From assembly GCA_963808815.1 (NCBI GenBank), contig CAWEGI010000017.1:124001-188000 (forward strand): a stretch of DNA of 64,000 bases, written 5' to 3'. Source of the DNA: DATBLE01 sp963808815. Lineage in GTDB: Bacteria > Actinomycetota > Thermoleophilia > Gaiellales > Gaiellaceae. Under the pieces are notes generated by a model, which saw only the letters and a list, made by a program, of their open reading frames with translations, was not told the DNA's origin and did no database searches. Position numbers and translations under genes: made by a program. Of the stretch, positions 27,615 to 36,350 are shown in pieces. Within the stretch, counting starts at the first letter, position 1, and every line of letters begins with the position of its first letter.

Positions 27615-28618
27615 GCCGCGTCGAGGCCCAGACCGGGCTGCCGTCTCCCACTCCGGCGAAGACGCCCCCAGCGGCGTGGCACAAGACCTTCCCGGTGCGG
27701 TACGGGCTCCAGCTCGGCACCTTCGCCATGGCGCTGGTGCTCTGGACGGTGCTTGCCGTTGGTGCGTCGGAAACCTGGCTGCACTTCGACATCTACAGCT
27801 CGCTGATGTCGTCCGTGCCGTTGACGGGGATGATCGCGCTTTCCCTGACCCTGGTCGTGATCGCCCGCGAGATCGATCTCTCGTTCGGCTCGGTGATGGC
27901 GGTCGGAGCCTGGGTGTTCGTCTCCGTGGGGCAACCCGAGCTCGGCCTCCTCGCTGGGCTCGCCGCCGGTCTCGGCGTCGGCCTCCTGAACGGGCTCATC
28001 GTCGTCCGGTTCGGCATTCCCTCGCTCGTCGCCACCATCGGCACCTGGTTCTTCTGGGGCGGGATCGTGGTCTGGAGGACCGGAGGCAAGGGGGCCGGCA
28101 CGGACTTCGCCAACGGCTTCGTCCAGAGCTTGCTCACCGGCCGGTGGCACGGCATCCCGGCGGAGTTCTTCTGGATGGTCGGGATCGCGATCGTGCTCTG
28201 GATCCTGCTGAACCGGCACCGCTTCGGCGCCCACGTCTACCTCGTCGGCGACAACGAGCAGAGCGCCCGGATGATGGGCGTCCGCTCCGGCCGGGTCCGC
28301 ATATCGGTGTTCGCGCTCGTGGGCATGACCGCTGCCTTCGCCGGCATCGCCTCCACGCTGGAGACGAACTACTTCTGGCCGACGGTCGGGAGCGGCGCGA
28401 TGCTGCCGACGGTGGCGGCGGTCTTCCTCGGAGGGACGTCGATCTTCGGGGGCCGCGGCACGATCTTCGGGACGTTCGTTGCCGCGTTCGTGATCGGCGC
28501 GATCGAGCCGGGGATCGTCTCACTCGGCTGGACCGGCCTGCTCACGCAGGTGATCTACGGCGCCGTCATCGTCGGCGCCCTGATCATGCAGTCGGTCGTG
28601 ATGCGGCGCGTCCGCTAG
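27611..28618 (+). CDS. sugar ABC transporter permease (second system)
   Basis: 335-residue inner-membrane permease of the BPD_transp_2 (RbsC/XylH) family with about nine helices. Marks: TLVVIAREIDLSFGSVMAVG, FGIPSLVATIGTWFFWGG, YLVGDNEQSARMMGVRSGR (coupling loop) and AAVFLGGTSIFGGRGTIFG. ATG 27611 is coupled to the ATPase gene. Its TAG stop (28616-28618) shares CTAG with the stop of the convergent metallo-hydrolase. Confidence 0.92.
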   Translation: MSRVEAQTGLPSPTPAKTPPAAWHKTFPVRYGLQLGTFAMALVLWTVLAVGASETWLHFDIYSSLMSSVPLTGMIALSLTLVVIAREIDLSFGSVMAVGAWVFVSVGQPELGLLAGLAAGLGVGLLNGLIVVRFGIPSLVATIGTWFFWGGIVVWRTGGKGAGTDFANGFVQSLLTGRWHGIPAEFFWMVGIAIVLWILLNRHRFGAHVYLVGDNEQSARMMGVRSGRVRISVFALVGMTAAFAGIASTLETNYFWPTVGSGAMLPTVAAVFLGGTSIFGGRGTIFGTFVAAFVIGAIEPGIVSLGWTGLLTQVIYGAVIVGALIMQSVVMRRVR

Positions 28619-29484
28619 TGGGCAGCCTCGCGAACGGTTGCGCCCAGCTCGGTCATGAACTGGGGGAATGGTCCGAGCGCGGCGTCGACGCGCCGGGTCA
28701 GTGCCCACAGGTCACCTCTCTCCTCGGCCGGCGCGGAACGGACGACGCGCTCGACATCGTCGACGAACGCCCGACCCGTCGCGAGCCACTCGAGCGCCTC
28801 GACCCGGTCGAGGACAGGGTAGTGCGCGGTCAGGAGCAGCTCCGGCCGGAGCGCCTCCAGCCGGGCGATCGTCAGCCGCAGGGCCCGGAGGTCGTAGTAC
28901 CGCGGCGGGATCATCTTGTTCCCGGCGCGGTCGTAGATGCCGTCGGCGAGGACTGCGTCGATGATGATCGCGGCCCGGGTCTGCTCGTCCCAGAGGCCCA
29001 GGTGTCCCGGCGTGTGGCCGGGCAGATGCAGGACCTCGATTCGGCGGGCGTCGTCGAGCCTGATCGTCTCGCCGCCGCGGAGCCCGACGTCGATCGGCGA
29101 GTCGCCGCCCATCGACGCGAACAGCTCGTCGGCGTCCATCGGCGGGAAGCCGTGGGCGGCGTGCCAGCCGTAGTTCTCCCGGACCAGCGCCTCGTTCGAC
29201 TCGACCCAGCGCCGGTCGAGCTCGTGGCACGCGAAGACCGCGTCCGGGTGAGCGCCGTGGCACGCGCGATTCCCGCCGACGTGGTCGTTGTCGGCGTGGC
29301 TGATCACGACGAAATCCGGATCCAACCCCGCCCGGCTCAGGTACGGGTCGATCACGACCGCGGGCGTGTCGGCGAGGCCGGTGTCGACGAGCACTGCGCG
29401 CTCGCGGCCGGCGATTGCGTACTGGCATATGAAGCGCTCGCCAAGGTCAGACTCGATCCGGTGGATGCCTTCCGCGATCTCCAT
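28615..29484 (-). CDS. MBL-fold metallo-hydrolase
   Basis: About 289 residues. The zinc-binding signature is SHADNDHVGGNRA (HxDxDH), followed by HLPGHTPGHLGLWDE and DAVLADGIYDRAG, and a C-terminal His (LLTAHYPVLD), matching metallo-beta-lactamase-fold hydrolases. In this sugar island it may be a lactonase or other hydrolase acting on sugar lactones, but the fold alone does not show substrate. ATG 29484 has GAGG about 11 bases upstream; ATG 29511 is possible. Divergent from the dehydratase gene 29528, whose start is under 50 bases away. Confidence 0.85.
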   Translation of the reverse strand: MEIAEGIHRIESDLGERFICQYAIAGRERAVLVDTGLADTPAVVIDPYLSRAGLDPDFVVISHADNDHVGGNRACHGAHPDAVFACHELDRRWVESNEALVRENYGWHAAHGFPPMDADELFASMGGDSPIDVGLRGGETIRLDDARRIEVLHLPGHTPGHLGLWDEQTRAAIIIDAVLADGIYDRAGNKMIPPRYYDLRALRLTIARLEALRPELLLTAHYPVLDRVEALEWLATGRAFVDDVERVVRSAPAEERGDLWALTRRVDAALGPFPQFMTELGATVREAAH

Positions 29485-29527
29485 GATCCGGTCCGCCTCG
29501 GAGCCGTCCATCCGGCCGAGGAGCGAG

Positions 29528-31273
29528 ATGCCGACGATACGTAACCAGGAGTACGGCCGCAACGGCCGCCGAAGCGCCGAATGGCTAGACCGCCGAGACC
29601 TCGACGGCTTCCTGCACCGTTCGTGGCTCAAGTCGGAAGGGTTCAGCGACGAGTCGTTCCGCGGCCGACCCCTGATCGGGATCTGCAACTCGTGGAGCGA
29701 GCTCGTCAACTGCAACGTCCACCTGCGCGGCCTCGCCGAGTCGGTGAAGCGCGGCGTCCTCCAGGCCGGCGGCTTCCCGCTCGAGTTCCCCGTCATCTCG
29801 CTCGGGGAGTCGTTGATGAAGCCGACCACGATGCTGTACCGGAACCTGATGGCGATGGACGTCGAGGAATCGATCCGCGCCTATCCGCTGGACGGCGTCG
29901 TCCTCCTGACCGGCTGCGACAAGACCAACCCGGCGTCGGTCATGGGCATGGCGAGCGCGGACGTGCCCGCCATCGTCGTCACCGGCGGCCCCATGCTGAA
30001 CGGCAAGTGGCGCGGCGAAGACCTCGGTTCGTGCTCGGACTGCTGGCATTACCACGAGGAGCTGCGTGCCGGCCGCATCGACGAGCGGCAGTTCGCCGAG
30101 ATCGAGGCCGGCATGTCACGCTCGCACGGCCACTGCATGACGATGGGGACCGCGTCGACGATGGCCTGCGTGACGGAAGGCCTGGGTCTCTGCCTGCCCG
30201 GGACAGCGGCCATTCCCGCTGCCGATTCGCGCCGGAAGGCAACAGCGGAGGCGTCCGGCCGCAAGATCGTGGAGCTGGTCGAGCGCGGAATCCGGCCCTC
30301 AGACCTGATGACCCCGGCCGCGTTCGAGAACGCGATCCGCGTTCTGCATGCGATCTCGGGCTCGACGAACGCGATCCTGCACCTGATCGCCTATGCGGGG
30401 CGGCTCGGCATCGACCTGCCGCTTGGCCGGTTCGACGAGTTGTCCCAGGACACGCCGTGGCTCGTCGACGTCAAGCCTTCCGGGCGGCATCTGATGGAGG
30501 ACTTCTTCTACGCCGGCGGCCTGCCGGCGGTGATGAACGAGATCCGCGACCTCCTCCACCTGGACGCGCTCACCGTGTCCGGCACGACCGTCGACGAGAA
30601 CCTCGCGGGCGCCGAGATCATCGACCCCGCGGTGATCGCGCGCCGGGAACAGCCGCTCGGCGAGGGCGGAGCGTTGAAGGTGCTCTACGGCTCGCTCTGC
30701 CCGGACGGCGCCGTGATCAAGGTGTCGGCGGCCGATCCGAAGCTGCTCCGCCACGAGGGTCGCGCAATCGTCTTCGAGGACGTGCACGACCTGGCGGCGC
30801 GCGTCGACGATCCCGACCTGGACATCGACTCCGACTGTGTGATGGTGCTCCGGAACGCCGGGCCGGTCGGAGCGCCCGGCATGCCCGAATGGGGTCACCT
30901 GCCGATCCCGGCGAAGCTGCTCAGAGCGGGGGTCACCGACATCGTCAGGATCAGCGACGCCCGCATGAGCGGGACCTCCTACGGCGCGGTCGTGCTGCAC
31001 GTGGCGCCGGAGTCCGCGGTGGGCGGGCCGCTCGCCATCGTGCAGGAGGGCGATCGGATCCGGCTCGACGTCGAGGAGCGCGTCCTCGACCTGCTGATCG
31101 ACGAGGAGGAGCTGGCCCGGCGTCGCGAAGCCTGGGAGCCGCCGGCGCGAAAGGACGACCGCGGCTATCGGCGGCTATACGAGGACCACGTGCTCCAGGC
31201 GAACCACGGCTGCGACTTCGACTTCCTGCGCGGCCGGTCGCCGGTGGTCAGCGACGCCCTCACCTACCTGTAG
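29528..31273 (+). CDS. IlvD/Edd-family sugar-acid dehydratase (arabinonate/xylonate type)
   Basis: 581-residue Fe-S dehydratase. Cluster cysteines lie in GICNSWSELVNCN, LLTGCDKTNPASVMG and TEGLGLCLPGTAAIPAADSR; DARMSGTSYGAVVLHVAPES is the C-terminal family motif. Length and the N-terminal RSAEWLDRRDLDGFLHRSWL opening match pentonate/hexonate dehydratases rather than dihydroxy-acid dehydratase IlvD of amino-acid synthesis. Predicted reaction: D-xylonate or L-arabinonate to 2-keto-3-deoxy acid in an oxidative pentose route. GAGGAG lies just before ATG 29528. First gene of a tightly packed plus-strand operon to 36350. Confidence 0.88.
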   Translation: MPTIRNQEYGRNGRRSAEWLDRRDLDGFLHRSWLKSEGFSDESFRGRPLIGICNSWSELVNCNVHLRGLAESVKRGVLQAGGFPLEFPVISLGESLMKPTTMLYRNLMAMDVEESIRAYPLDGVVLLTGCDKTNPASVMGMASADVPAIVVTGGPMLNGKWRGEDLGSCSDCWHYHEELRAGRIDERQFAEIEAGMSRSHGHCMTMGTASTMACVTEGLGLCLPGTAAIPAADSRRKATAEASGRKIVELVERGIRPSDLMTPAAFENAIRVLHAISGSTNAILHLIAYAGRLGIDLPLGRFDELSQDTPWLVDVKPSGRHLMEDFFYAGGLPAVMNEIRDLLHLDALTVSGTTVDENLAGAEIIDPAVIARREQPLGEGGALKVLYGSLCPDGAVIKVSAADPKLLRHEGRAIVFEDVHDLAARVDDPDLDIDSDCVMVLRNAGPVGAPGMPEWGHLPIPAKLLRAGVTDIVRISDARMSGTSYGAVVLHVAPESAVGGPLAIVQEGDRIRLDVEERVLDLLIDEEELARRREAWEPPARKDDRGYRRLYEDHVLQANHGCDFDFLRGRSPVVSDALTYL

Positions 31274-31280
31274 GCCAGGC

Positions 31281-32189
31281 GTGCGCGTTCTCGTCACCGG
31301 TGCGCACGGAAAGGTCGGCCGGGCCCTGGTCCCCGGGTTGATGCGCGCTGGCCACCAGGTCCGTGCGACCGATCTCACGCGACCCCAGTGGGACCGCCTC
31401 CAGGATCCGCGCGAGGCCGAGGACTACCTGCAGGCGGACCTGACCGACGCCGGCTCCTGCCACGCCCTCGTTCGCGGGTGCGACGCCGTCGTCCACACCG
31501 CAGCGATCCCGCAGCCGATCCACAATCCTCCGCACGTCGTCTTCGACAACAACCTGCTGGCGACGTTCAACGTGCTCGAGGCGGCGATCGCAGCCGGCAT
31601 CCGGCGCTTCGTCAACTTCTCGAGCGAGACCGTGCCAGGCTGGATCTTCGCGTACCGACCCTTCGAGCCGGAGTACCTGCCGATCGACGAGGAGCACCCG
31701 ATCCGCCCCCAGGACCCCTACGCGACCGCCAAGTGGTTCGGCGAGCTGCTGATGGAACGCGCGCCCGAGCGCGCCGACCTCGCCGCGATCTCGATCCGCC
31801 CGTGCTGGGTACAGAACGTCGACAGCTACGAGCGCAATCTCGGCCCGATCGTCCGCGACCCCTCGGTCCTGGTCTGGAACTTCTGCAGCTACGTCGACGT
31901 CTACGACCTCGTAGAGGCCACGGTCCTGGCCGTCGAGTCGAGCGTGCCCGGTCACGAGGTCGTCTACGTCGCGTCGCCGGACACCATCGGCGGCCACCCA
32001 CTCGAGGAGGTCGTCCGCCGCCACTACGGCCTGACGAAGACCGCGATCAGGCCGCTCCCGCGCCCGGATGCGTCGGCGATCGACAGCTCGAAAGCGAGGC
32101 GGCTGCTCGGCTGGGAGCCGACGCGGTCGTGGCGTGACTACCTGGACGAGCAGGGGAAGCTCCGGGAAGGCGTGGCCGCGCCGTGGTGA
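31281..32189 (+). CDS. NAD-dependent epimerase/dehydratase family protein
   Basis: 302-residue extended-SDR enzyme. NAD-binding GAHGKVGRALVPG, DLTDAGSCHALV, the active-site Tyr-Lys pair in DPYATAKWFGELL and NFSSETVPGW. Related proteins include uronate and aldose 1-dehydrogenases as well as nucleotide-sugar epimerases; here, behind a sugar-acid dehydratase, a sugar dehydrogenase making the aldonate or lactone is a reasonable guess. Start is 8 bases after the dehydratase stop. Its TGA overlaps the aldo/keto reductase start. Confidence 0.85.
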   Translation: MRVLVTGAHGKVGRALVPGLMRAGHQVRATDLTRPQWDRLQDPREAEDYLQADLTDAGSCHALVRGCDAVVHTAAIPQPIHNPPHVVFDNNLLATFNVLEAAIAAGIRRFVNFSSETVPGWIFAYRPFEPEYLPIDEEHPIRPQDPYATAKWFGELLMERAPERADLAAISIRPCWVQNVDSYERNLGPIVRDPSVLVWNFCSYVDVYDLVEATVLAVESSVPGHEVVYVASPDTIGGHPLEEVVRRHYGLTKTAIRPLPRPDASAIDSSKARRLLGWEPTRSWRDYLDEQGKLREGVAAPW

Positions 32190-33184
32190 CCAGACGGCTC
32201 GGGTCGCAGGGGCCGGAGGTCTCCGTCGTGGGCTTCGGAAGCTGGGCCGCCGGCGGGCCGTGGAAGTTCGGCTGGGGGCCGGCCGACGACGACGAATCGA
32301 TCGCCGCGATCCGGCATGCGGTCGACGCAGGGGTCACCTGGATCGACACGGCGCCCGTCTACGGCCTCGGCCATGCCGAGGAGGTCGTCGGCCGAGCGGT
32401 CGAGCCCTACCCGGTGGGCGAGGACGTCCTCGTCTTCACGAAGTGCGGGCGCACCTGGGAGCGGTCGCCCGAGATCGACTTCGACCTCCGCCCCGAGTCG
32501 ATCCGGCGCCAGTGCGAGCAGAGCCTGACGCGACTCGGCGTGGAGCGGATCGACCTGTACCAGTTCCACTGGCCCGACTACGGGACGGGGACGCCGGTCG
32601 AGGACTCGTGGGCAGTGATGGGCGACCTCGTCGACGAGGGAAAGGTGCGCTGGATCGGCGTCTGCAACTTCGACGTCGAGCTGCTCGAGCGCTGCGAGGC
32701 GGTCCGGCACGTCGACTCGCTGCAGCCGCCCCTGTCGCTGCTCAGCCGCCATGCCCGGGATGCCCTCGCCCCGTGGTGTCTCGAGCACGGGACGGGCGTG
32801 GTCGTCTACTCGCCGCAGGCGAGCGGGCTGCTAACCGGCTCGTTCAGCCGGGAGCGGCTGGAGCAGCTCGCCCCCGACGACTTCAGGCACCGGGCTCCGC
32901 CGTTCCAGGAGCCGAAGCTGTCCCAGAACCTTGCGCTCGTCGAGCGGATCCGCCCGATCGCCGAGCGGCTCGGGTGCACAGTCTCGGCGCTGGCGGTGGC
33001 GTGGACATTGGCAGTTCCGGGCGTCACTGGAGCGATCGTCGGCGCGCGCCGTCCCGAGCAGGTCGTCGACTGGCTGCCCGCCGGCGACTCCGAGCTGGAC
33101 GACCAGGTGCTCGCGGAGGTCGAGCTCGCGATCGAGGAAACCGGCGCCGGGACGGCCGAGCCTCCGCAACCACCACCTGCATAG
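32183..33184 (+). CDS. aldo/keto reductase
   Basis: 333-residue NAD(P)H-dependent (beta/alpha)8 oxidoreductase. Visible catalytic elements: WIDTAPVYGLGHAEEVVGRA (Asp and Tyr), VLVFTKCGRTWE (Lys), LYQFHWPDYG (His), and cofactor site VTGAIVGARRPEQVVD. Probably interconverts a sugar or its aldehyde and alcohol, consistent with the operon. GTG 32183 and GTG 32186 both fit; the latter gives a GTGA overlap with the previous gene. Confidence 0.9.
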   Translation: MVTRRLGSQGPEVSVVGFGSWAAGGPWKFGWGPADDDESIAAIRHAVDAGVTWIDTAPVYGLGHAEEVVGRAVEPYPVGEDVLVFTKCGRTWERSPEIDFDLRPESIRRQCEQSLTRLGVERIDLYQFHWPDYGTGTPVEDSWAVMGDLVDEGKVRWIGVCNFDVELLERCEAVRHVDSLQPPLSLLSRHARDALAPWCLEHGTGVVVYSPQASGLLTGSFSRERLEQLAPDDFRHRAPPFQEPKLSQNLALVERIRPIAERLGCTVSALAVAWTLAVPGVTGAIVGARRPEQVVDWLPAGDSELDDQVLAEVELAIEETGAGTAEPPQPPPA

Positions 33185-33193
33185 GATGGGCAT

Positions 33194-34195
33194 ATGAAGA
33201 CATCCCTCGGCATCTGGGCGTTCAGCTCGATGGTCACCCGCTTCGTTCCCGGCGGCTACCAGCCCGAGCACGCGGGGGAGACGACGGTCGACCGCGTGCG
33301 GCGCGCGGTCGACGGGCTCGGCGACCTGATCGACGGCTACGAGTTCCACTACCCGCAGGAGCTGAACGAGGAGAACGCCGACGCGATCCGCGAGGCGCTC
33401 GGGCCCGACCACGATGTCTACTGCCTCGCCGGCGGGCTGCACCTCGACCCGCGCTTCGGGCGGGGCGGGCTCGTCAACCCGGACCCGGAAGTGCGCGGCG
33501 AGGCGGTGAAGATCGCCGTCGCCGGCGCCAGGCTCTCCGGCGAGCTGGGCGTGCCGATGATCGTCTGGCCCGGGATCGAGGGCTACAACTATCCGTTCCA
33601 GACGCCTTACGCGGACAGCTGGGGCTGGTTCATCGACGGCCTCGCGGACGTGGCCGGGACGCTGAGGGACGCCGGCCAGGAGCTCTGGCTCGAGCACAAG
33701 AACTCGGAGCCCGCGATGAAGATCCTGATGCGCAACATCGGGATGACGCTGTTCGTGATCCACGAGCTCCGCGACCGCGGGCACGACAACGTCAAGGTGA
33801 ACATGGACTGGCAGCACCTGATCATGAACGGCGAGTCCCTGGCCGAGTACGCCGCGCTGCTGGCTTCGAAGGGGCTGCTCGGGCACCAGCACGCGAATTC
33901 GGGCTGGGGCACGTTCGACGACGACAACATGGTCGGCGCGACCGCATTCATGGAGACGCTCGAGCTGGCGCTGGAGTTCCGCAGGGCCGGCTACGGCGAT
34001 GACGGCCGCCGGCTCGGCTTCGACCTCTACCCGTACACCGAGGACGCTGTCGAGGCAGTCAAGCGCTCCGTGCTGCAATGGCGGTTCATCGACGGCGTCG
34101 CGGCGCGGATCGACGACGCCGCGCTGCGCGAGGCGCAGTCCCGCAAGGACGCGGTGCGCGCGTACGAGCTGGTCTACGCCGCTCTCGGCGCTTGA
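33194..34195 (+). CDS. xylose-isomerase-like TIM-barrel protein
   Basis: 333-residue AP_endonuc_2/XylA-like barrel. Several XylA-like spots: IVWPGIEGYNYPFQTPY (compare WGGREGY), ELWLEHKNSEPAMKI (metal Glu, Lys), VKVNMDWQHLIMNGES and LGHQHANSGWGTFDDDN (His/Asp ligands). It is shorter than classical XylA (about 390-440 residues). Followed directly by xylulokinase through a TTGA overlap, so aldose to ketose conversion, probably D-xylose to D-xylulose, is the likely role. GGATGGGC precedes ATG 33194. Confidence 0.82.
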   Translation: MKTSLGIWAFSSMVTRFVPGGYQPEHAGETTVDRVRRAVDGLGDLIDGYEFHYPQELNEENADAIREALGPDHDVYCLAGGLHLDPRFGRGGLVNPDPEVRGEAVKIAVAGARLSGELGVPMIVWPGIEGYNYPFQTPYADSWGWFIDGLADVAGTLRDAGQELWLEHKNSEPAMKILMRNIGMTLFVIHELRDRGHDNVKVNMDWQHLIMNGESLAEYAALLASKGLLGHQHANSGWGTFDDDNMVGATAFMETLELALEFRRAGYGDDGRRLGFDLYPYTEDAVEAVKRSVLQWRFIDGVAARIDDAALREAQSRKDAVRAYELVYAALGA

Positions 34196-35571
34196 GCCTG
34201 GTCGGAATCGACGTCGGCACCACGGGTGTCAAGGCGGTCCGGATCTCCGAGACCGGCGAGGTGCTCGCCCGGCACGAGGAGGAGTACCCGCTCTCGATCC
34301 CGCAGCCGGGGTGGGCAGAGCAGGATCCAGCGGACTGGTGGCGGGCGAGCGAGCGGGCGCTCGACGCGGTCGGGCGCGACGGGCCGGTGGGCCTGACCGG
34401 CCAGATGCACGGGCTCGTGCTCCTCGACGCGACCGACCGGGTTCTGCGCCCGGCGATCCTCTGGAACGACCAGCGCACGGGAGCGGAGTGCGCCGAGATC
34501 GAGGAGCGCGTCGGCTTCGAGCGGCTCGTCGCCCTGACCGGCAACCGCGCCCTGCCGGGGTTCACCGCGCCGAAGCTGGTCTGGGTGCGCAAGCACGAGC
34601 CCGAGGTCTGGTCACAGGCCGCGCACGTCCTCCTGCCCAAGGACTACGTGCGGCTGCGGCTCACCGGCGAGCGCGCCATCGACGCCGCGGAGGCGTCGGG
34701 GACACTGCTGTTCGACGTCGCCGGGCGCCGCTGGAGCGACGAGGTCTGCGACGCGCTCGAGGTCCCGACCGAGTGGCTTCCCCCGGCCGCCGAGTCGACC
34801 GCGATCGGCGGCGCCGGCGACCAGCAGGCCGGCGCGCTCGGCGTCGGAGTGGTCGGGCCCGGGCCGCTGTCGGTCGTGCTCGGCACGTCGGGCGTCGTTT
34901 TCGCCGCGCTCCCGGGTTACCAGGCCGACCCGGAGGCGCGCGTCCACGTCTTCTGCCACGCCGTCCCGGACACGTGGGAGGCGATGGGCGTGATGCTCTC
35001 GGCCGCCGGCTCGCTGCGCTGGCTGCGGGACATCGTCGGCGGGACGTACGACGAACTGGTCGCCGAGGCCGCGCGCTGGCCGGCCGGGACCGAGGGGCTC
35101 ACCTTCCTCCCCTACCTGCAAGGCGAGCGCACGCCGCATGCGGACCCGTCCGCCCGGGCCATGTTCGAGGGCCTGTCACTGAGGCACGACCGCGGCGCAC
35201 TCGTCCGTTCGGTGCTGGAGGGCGTCGCGTACGGCCTGCGCGACTCGCTCGAGCTGCTGAAGGCGCTCGGGGTCGAGCCTGCGGCCGGCCGCGCTTCCGG
35301 CGGCGGCGCCCGCAGCGAGCTCTGGCTGAAGATCGTCGCCTCGGTGCTCGGCCTCCCGATCGAGCGTACGGCGGTCGAGGAAGGAGCCGCCTACGGCGCA
35401 GCGCTGCTCGGCGGCGTCTCGTCCGGCGTCTTCGCCTCGGCGCAGGAGGCCGTCGACGCGTGTGTCCGCGTCCGCGACACGGTCGAGCCCGACCCCGACT
35501 GGCAGAGCGTCTACGACGAAAGCTACGGGAGGTTCCGATCTTTGTACCCCGCAATCAAGGGAGTGACATGA
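34192..35571 (+). CDS. xylB: xylulokinase
   Basis: 459-residue FGGY sugar kinase; phosphorylates D-xylulose to xylulose-5-P. ATPase-fold marks: GIDVGTTGVKAV (phosphate 1), TGQMHGLVLL (substrate), VLGTSGVVFA (phosphate 2), GGGARSELWLKI (adenosine). LTGNRALPGFTAPKLVW and PYLQGERTPHADP match XylB. The start is TTG 34192, overlapping the isomerase stop as TTGA; no ATG or GTG lies in the right place. Product feeds the phosphoketolase at 47491. The ATGA at its end starts the SDR gene and the 81-bp repeat. Confidence 0.92.
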   Translation: MSLVGIDVGTTGVKAVRISETGEVLARHEEEYPLSIPQPGWAEQDPADWWRASERALDAVGRDGPVGLTGQMHGLVLLDATDRVLRPAILWNDQRTGAECAEIEERVGFERLVALTGNRALPGFTAPKLVWVRKHEPEVWSQAAHVLLPKDYVRLRLTGERAIDAAEASGTLLFDVAGRRWSDEVCDALEVPTEWLPPAAESTAIGGAGDQQAGALGVGVVGPGPLSVVLGTSGVVFAALPGYQADPEARVHVFCHAVPDTWEAMGVMLSAAGSLRWLRDIVGGTYDELVAEAARWPAGTEGLTFLPYLQGERTPHADPSARAMFEGLSLRHDRGALVRSVLEGVAYGLRDSLELLKALGVEPAAGRASGGGARSELWLKIVASVLGLPIERTAVEEGAAYGAALLGGVSSGVFASAQEAVDACVRVRDTVEPDPDWQSVYDESYGRFRSLYPAIKGVT

Positions 35572-36350
35572 GAGACGAAGCCGAGCAGGAACACCACAGC
35601 GAAGCTGTGGATGTTGGTGCGAGGCGAGGTCGTGACGCCGGAGGCGTCAGCTTCGAAGGAAGAGTGGCATTCGTCACCGGCGCCAGCGGCGGCATCGGCG
35701 CCGCCGTCGCACGGATGCTCCACGACGACGGCGCCTCCGTCGGTCTCGCGTCGCGCCGAGGGGACGGCCTCGACCTCGAGCGCGGGCTCGGGGTTGTCTG
35801 CGACGTCCGCGACCCGGACGCGGTGGACGCTGCGGTCACCGCAACGGTCGAGCGGTTCGGCGGCCTCGACATCGTGGTCGCGAACGCAGGCGTCGGCGCG
35901 TACGGCCCGTTCCTCGAGCTTTCGCGCGAGCACCTCGAGGAGATGGTCGACACCAACCTGAAGGGCACGCTGTACGCGATCCGGGCGGCCTTGCCCCACC
36001 TCCTGAAGAGCGAAGCCGCCGATGTGATCACCCTCGCCTCCGAGGCGGGCAAGCGCGGGCTCCCCTACGAGGCGGTCTACTGCGCGTCGAAGTTCGGCCA
36101 GGTCGGCTTCACGCGCGCGCTCGACCACGAGCTCCGCGAGCAGGGCGTGCGCTGCACGAACGTCTGCCCGGGGGGCGTGGCCACCGAGTTCGCGCTCGAC
36201 GAGGGCCGAGGCCGGACGCCGGACGCGCTGCCCGGGATGATGACCGCCGAGGACGTGGCCGAGATCGTCATGTTCGTGCTCACCCGTCCGCGCACGCACC
36301 GGATCCTGGAGACCGCGATCCGCCCGATGACGGAGACCTCCTGGGGCTGA
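35568..36350 (+). CDS. SDR family oxidoreductase with repeat-derived N-terminus
   Basis: 260 residues. Core short-chain dehydrogenase from about residue 29: FVTGASGGIGAAVARML (NAD motif), VANAGVG, and catalytic Tyr-x3-Lys in YCASKFGQVG, ending ETAIRPMTETSWG. The first 27 codons (MRDEAEQEHHSEAVDVGARR) come entirely from the 81-bp repeat at 35569 and are low-complexity, charged, and unlike SDR proteins. ATG 35568 overlaps the xylB stop (ATGA) with GGGAG upstream. A GTG within GGAAGAGTGGCATTC just before the core is an alternative start. Likely sugar or sugar-alcohol dehydrogenase. Stop TGA abuts the convergent methyltransferase stop (TGATCA). Confidence 0.85.
   Translation: MRDEAEQEHHSEAVDVGARRGRDAGGVSFEGRVAFVTGASGGIGAAVARMLHDDGASVGLASRRGDGLDLERGLGVVCDVRDPDAVDAAVTATVERFGGLDIVVANAGVGAYGPFLELSREHLEEMVDTNLKGTLYAIRAALPHLLKSEAADVITLASEAGKRGLPYEAVYCASKFGQVGFTRALDHELREQGVRCTNVCPGGVATEFALDEGRGRTPDALPGMMTAEDVAEIVMFVLTRPRTHRILETAIRPMTETSWG
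35569..35649 (+). repeat. 81-bp in-frame palindromic junction element, copy 1
   Basis: Aligns without gaps to 57640-57720 (66 of 81 bases identical). Bases 1-19 are identical and bases 46-81 nearly so. Two 7-bp stems with 3-base loops: CCACAGC-GAA-GCTGTGG (35594-35610) and TGACGCC-GGA-GGCGTCA (35633-35649). The first base is the T of the xylB stop TGA; the 27 codons stay open and fuse to the SDR gene. Confidence 0.85.
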
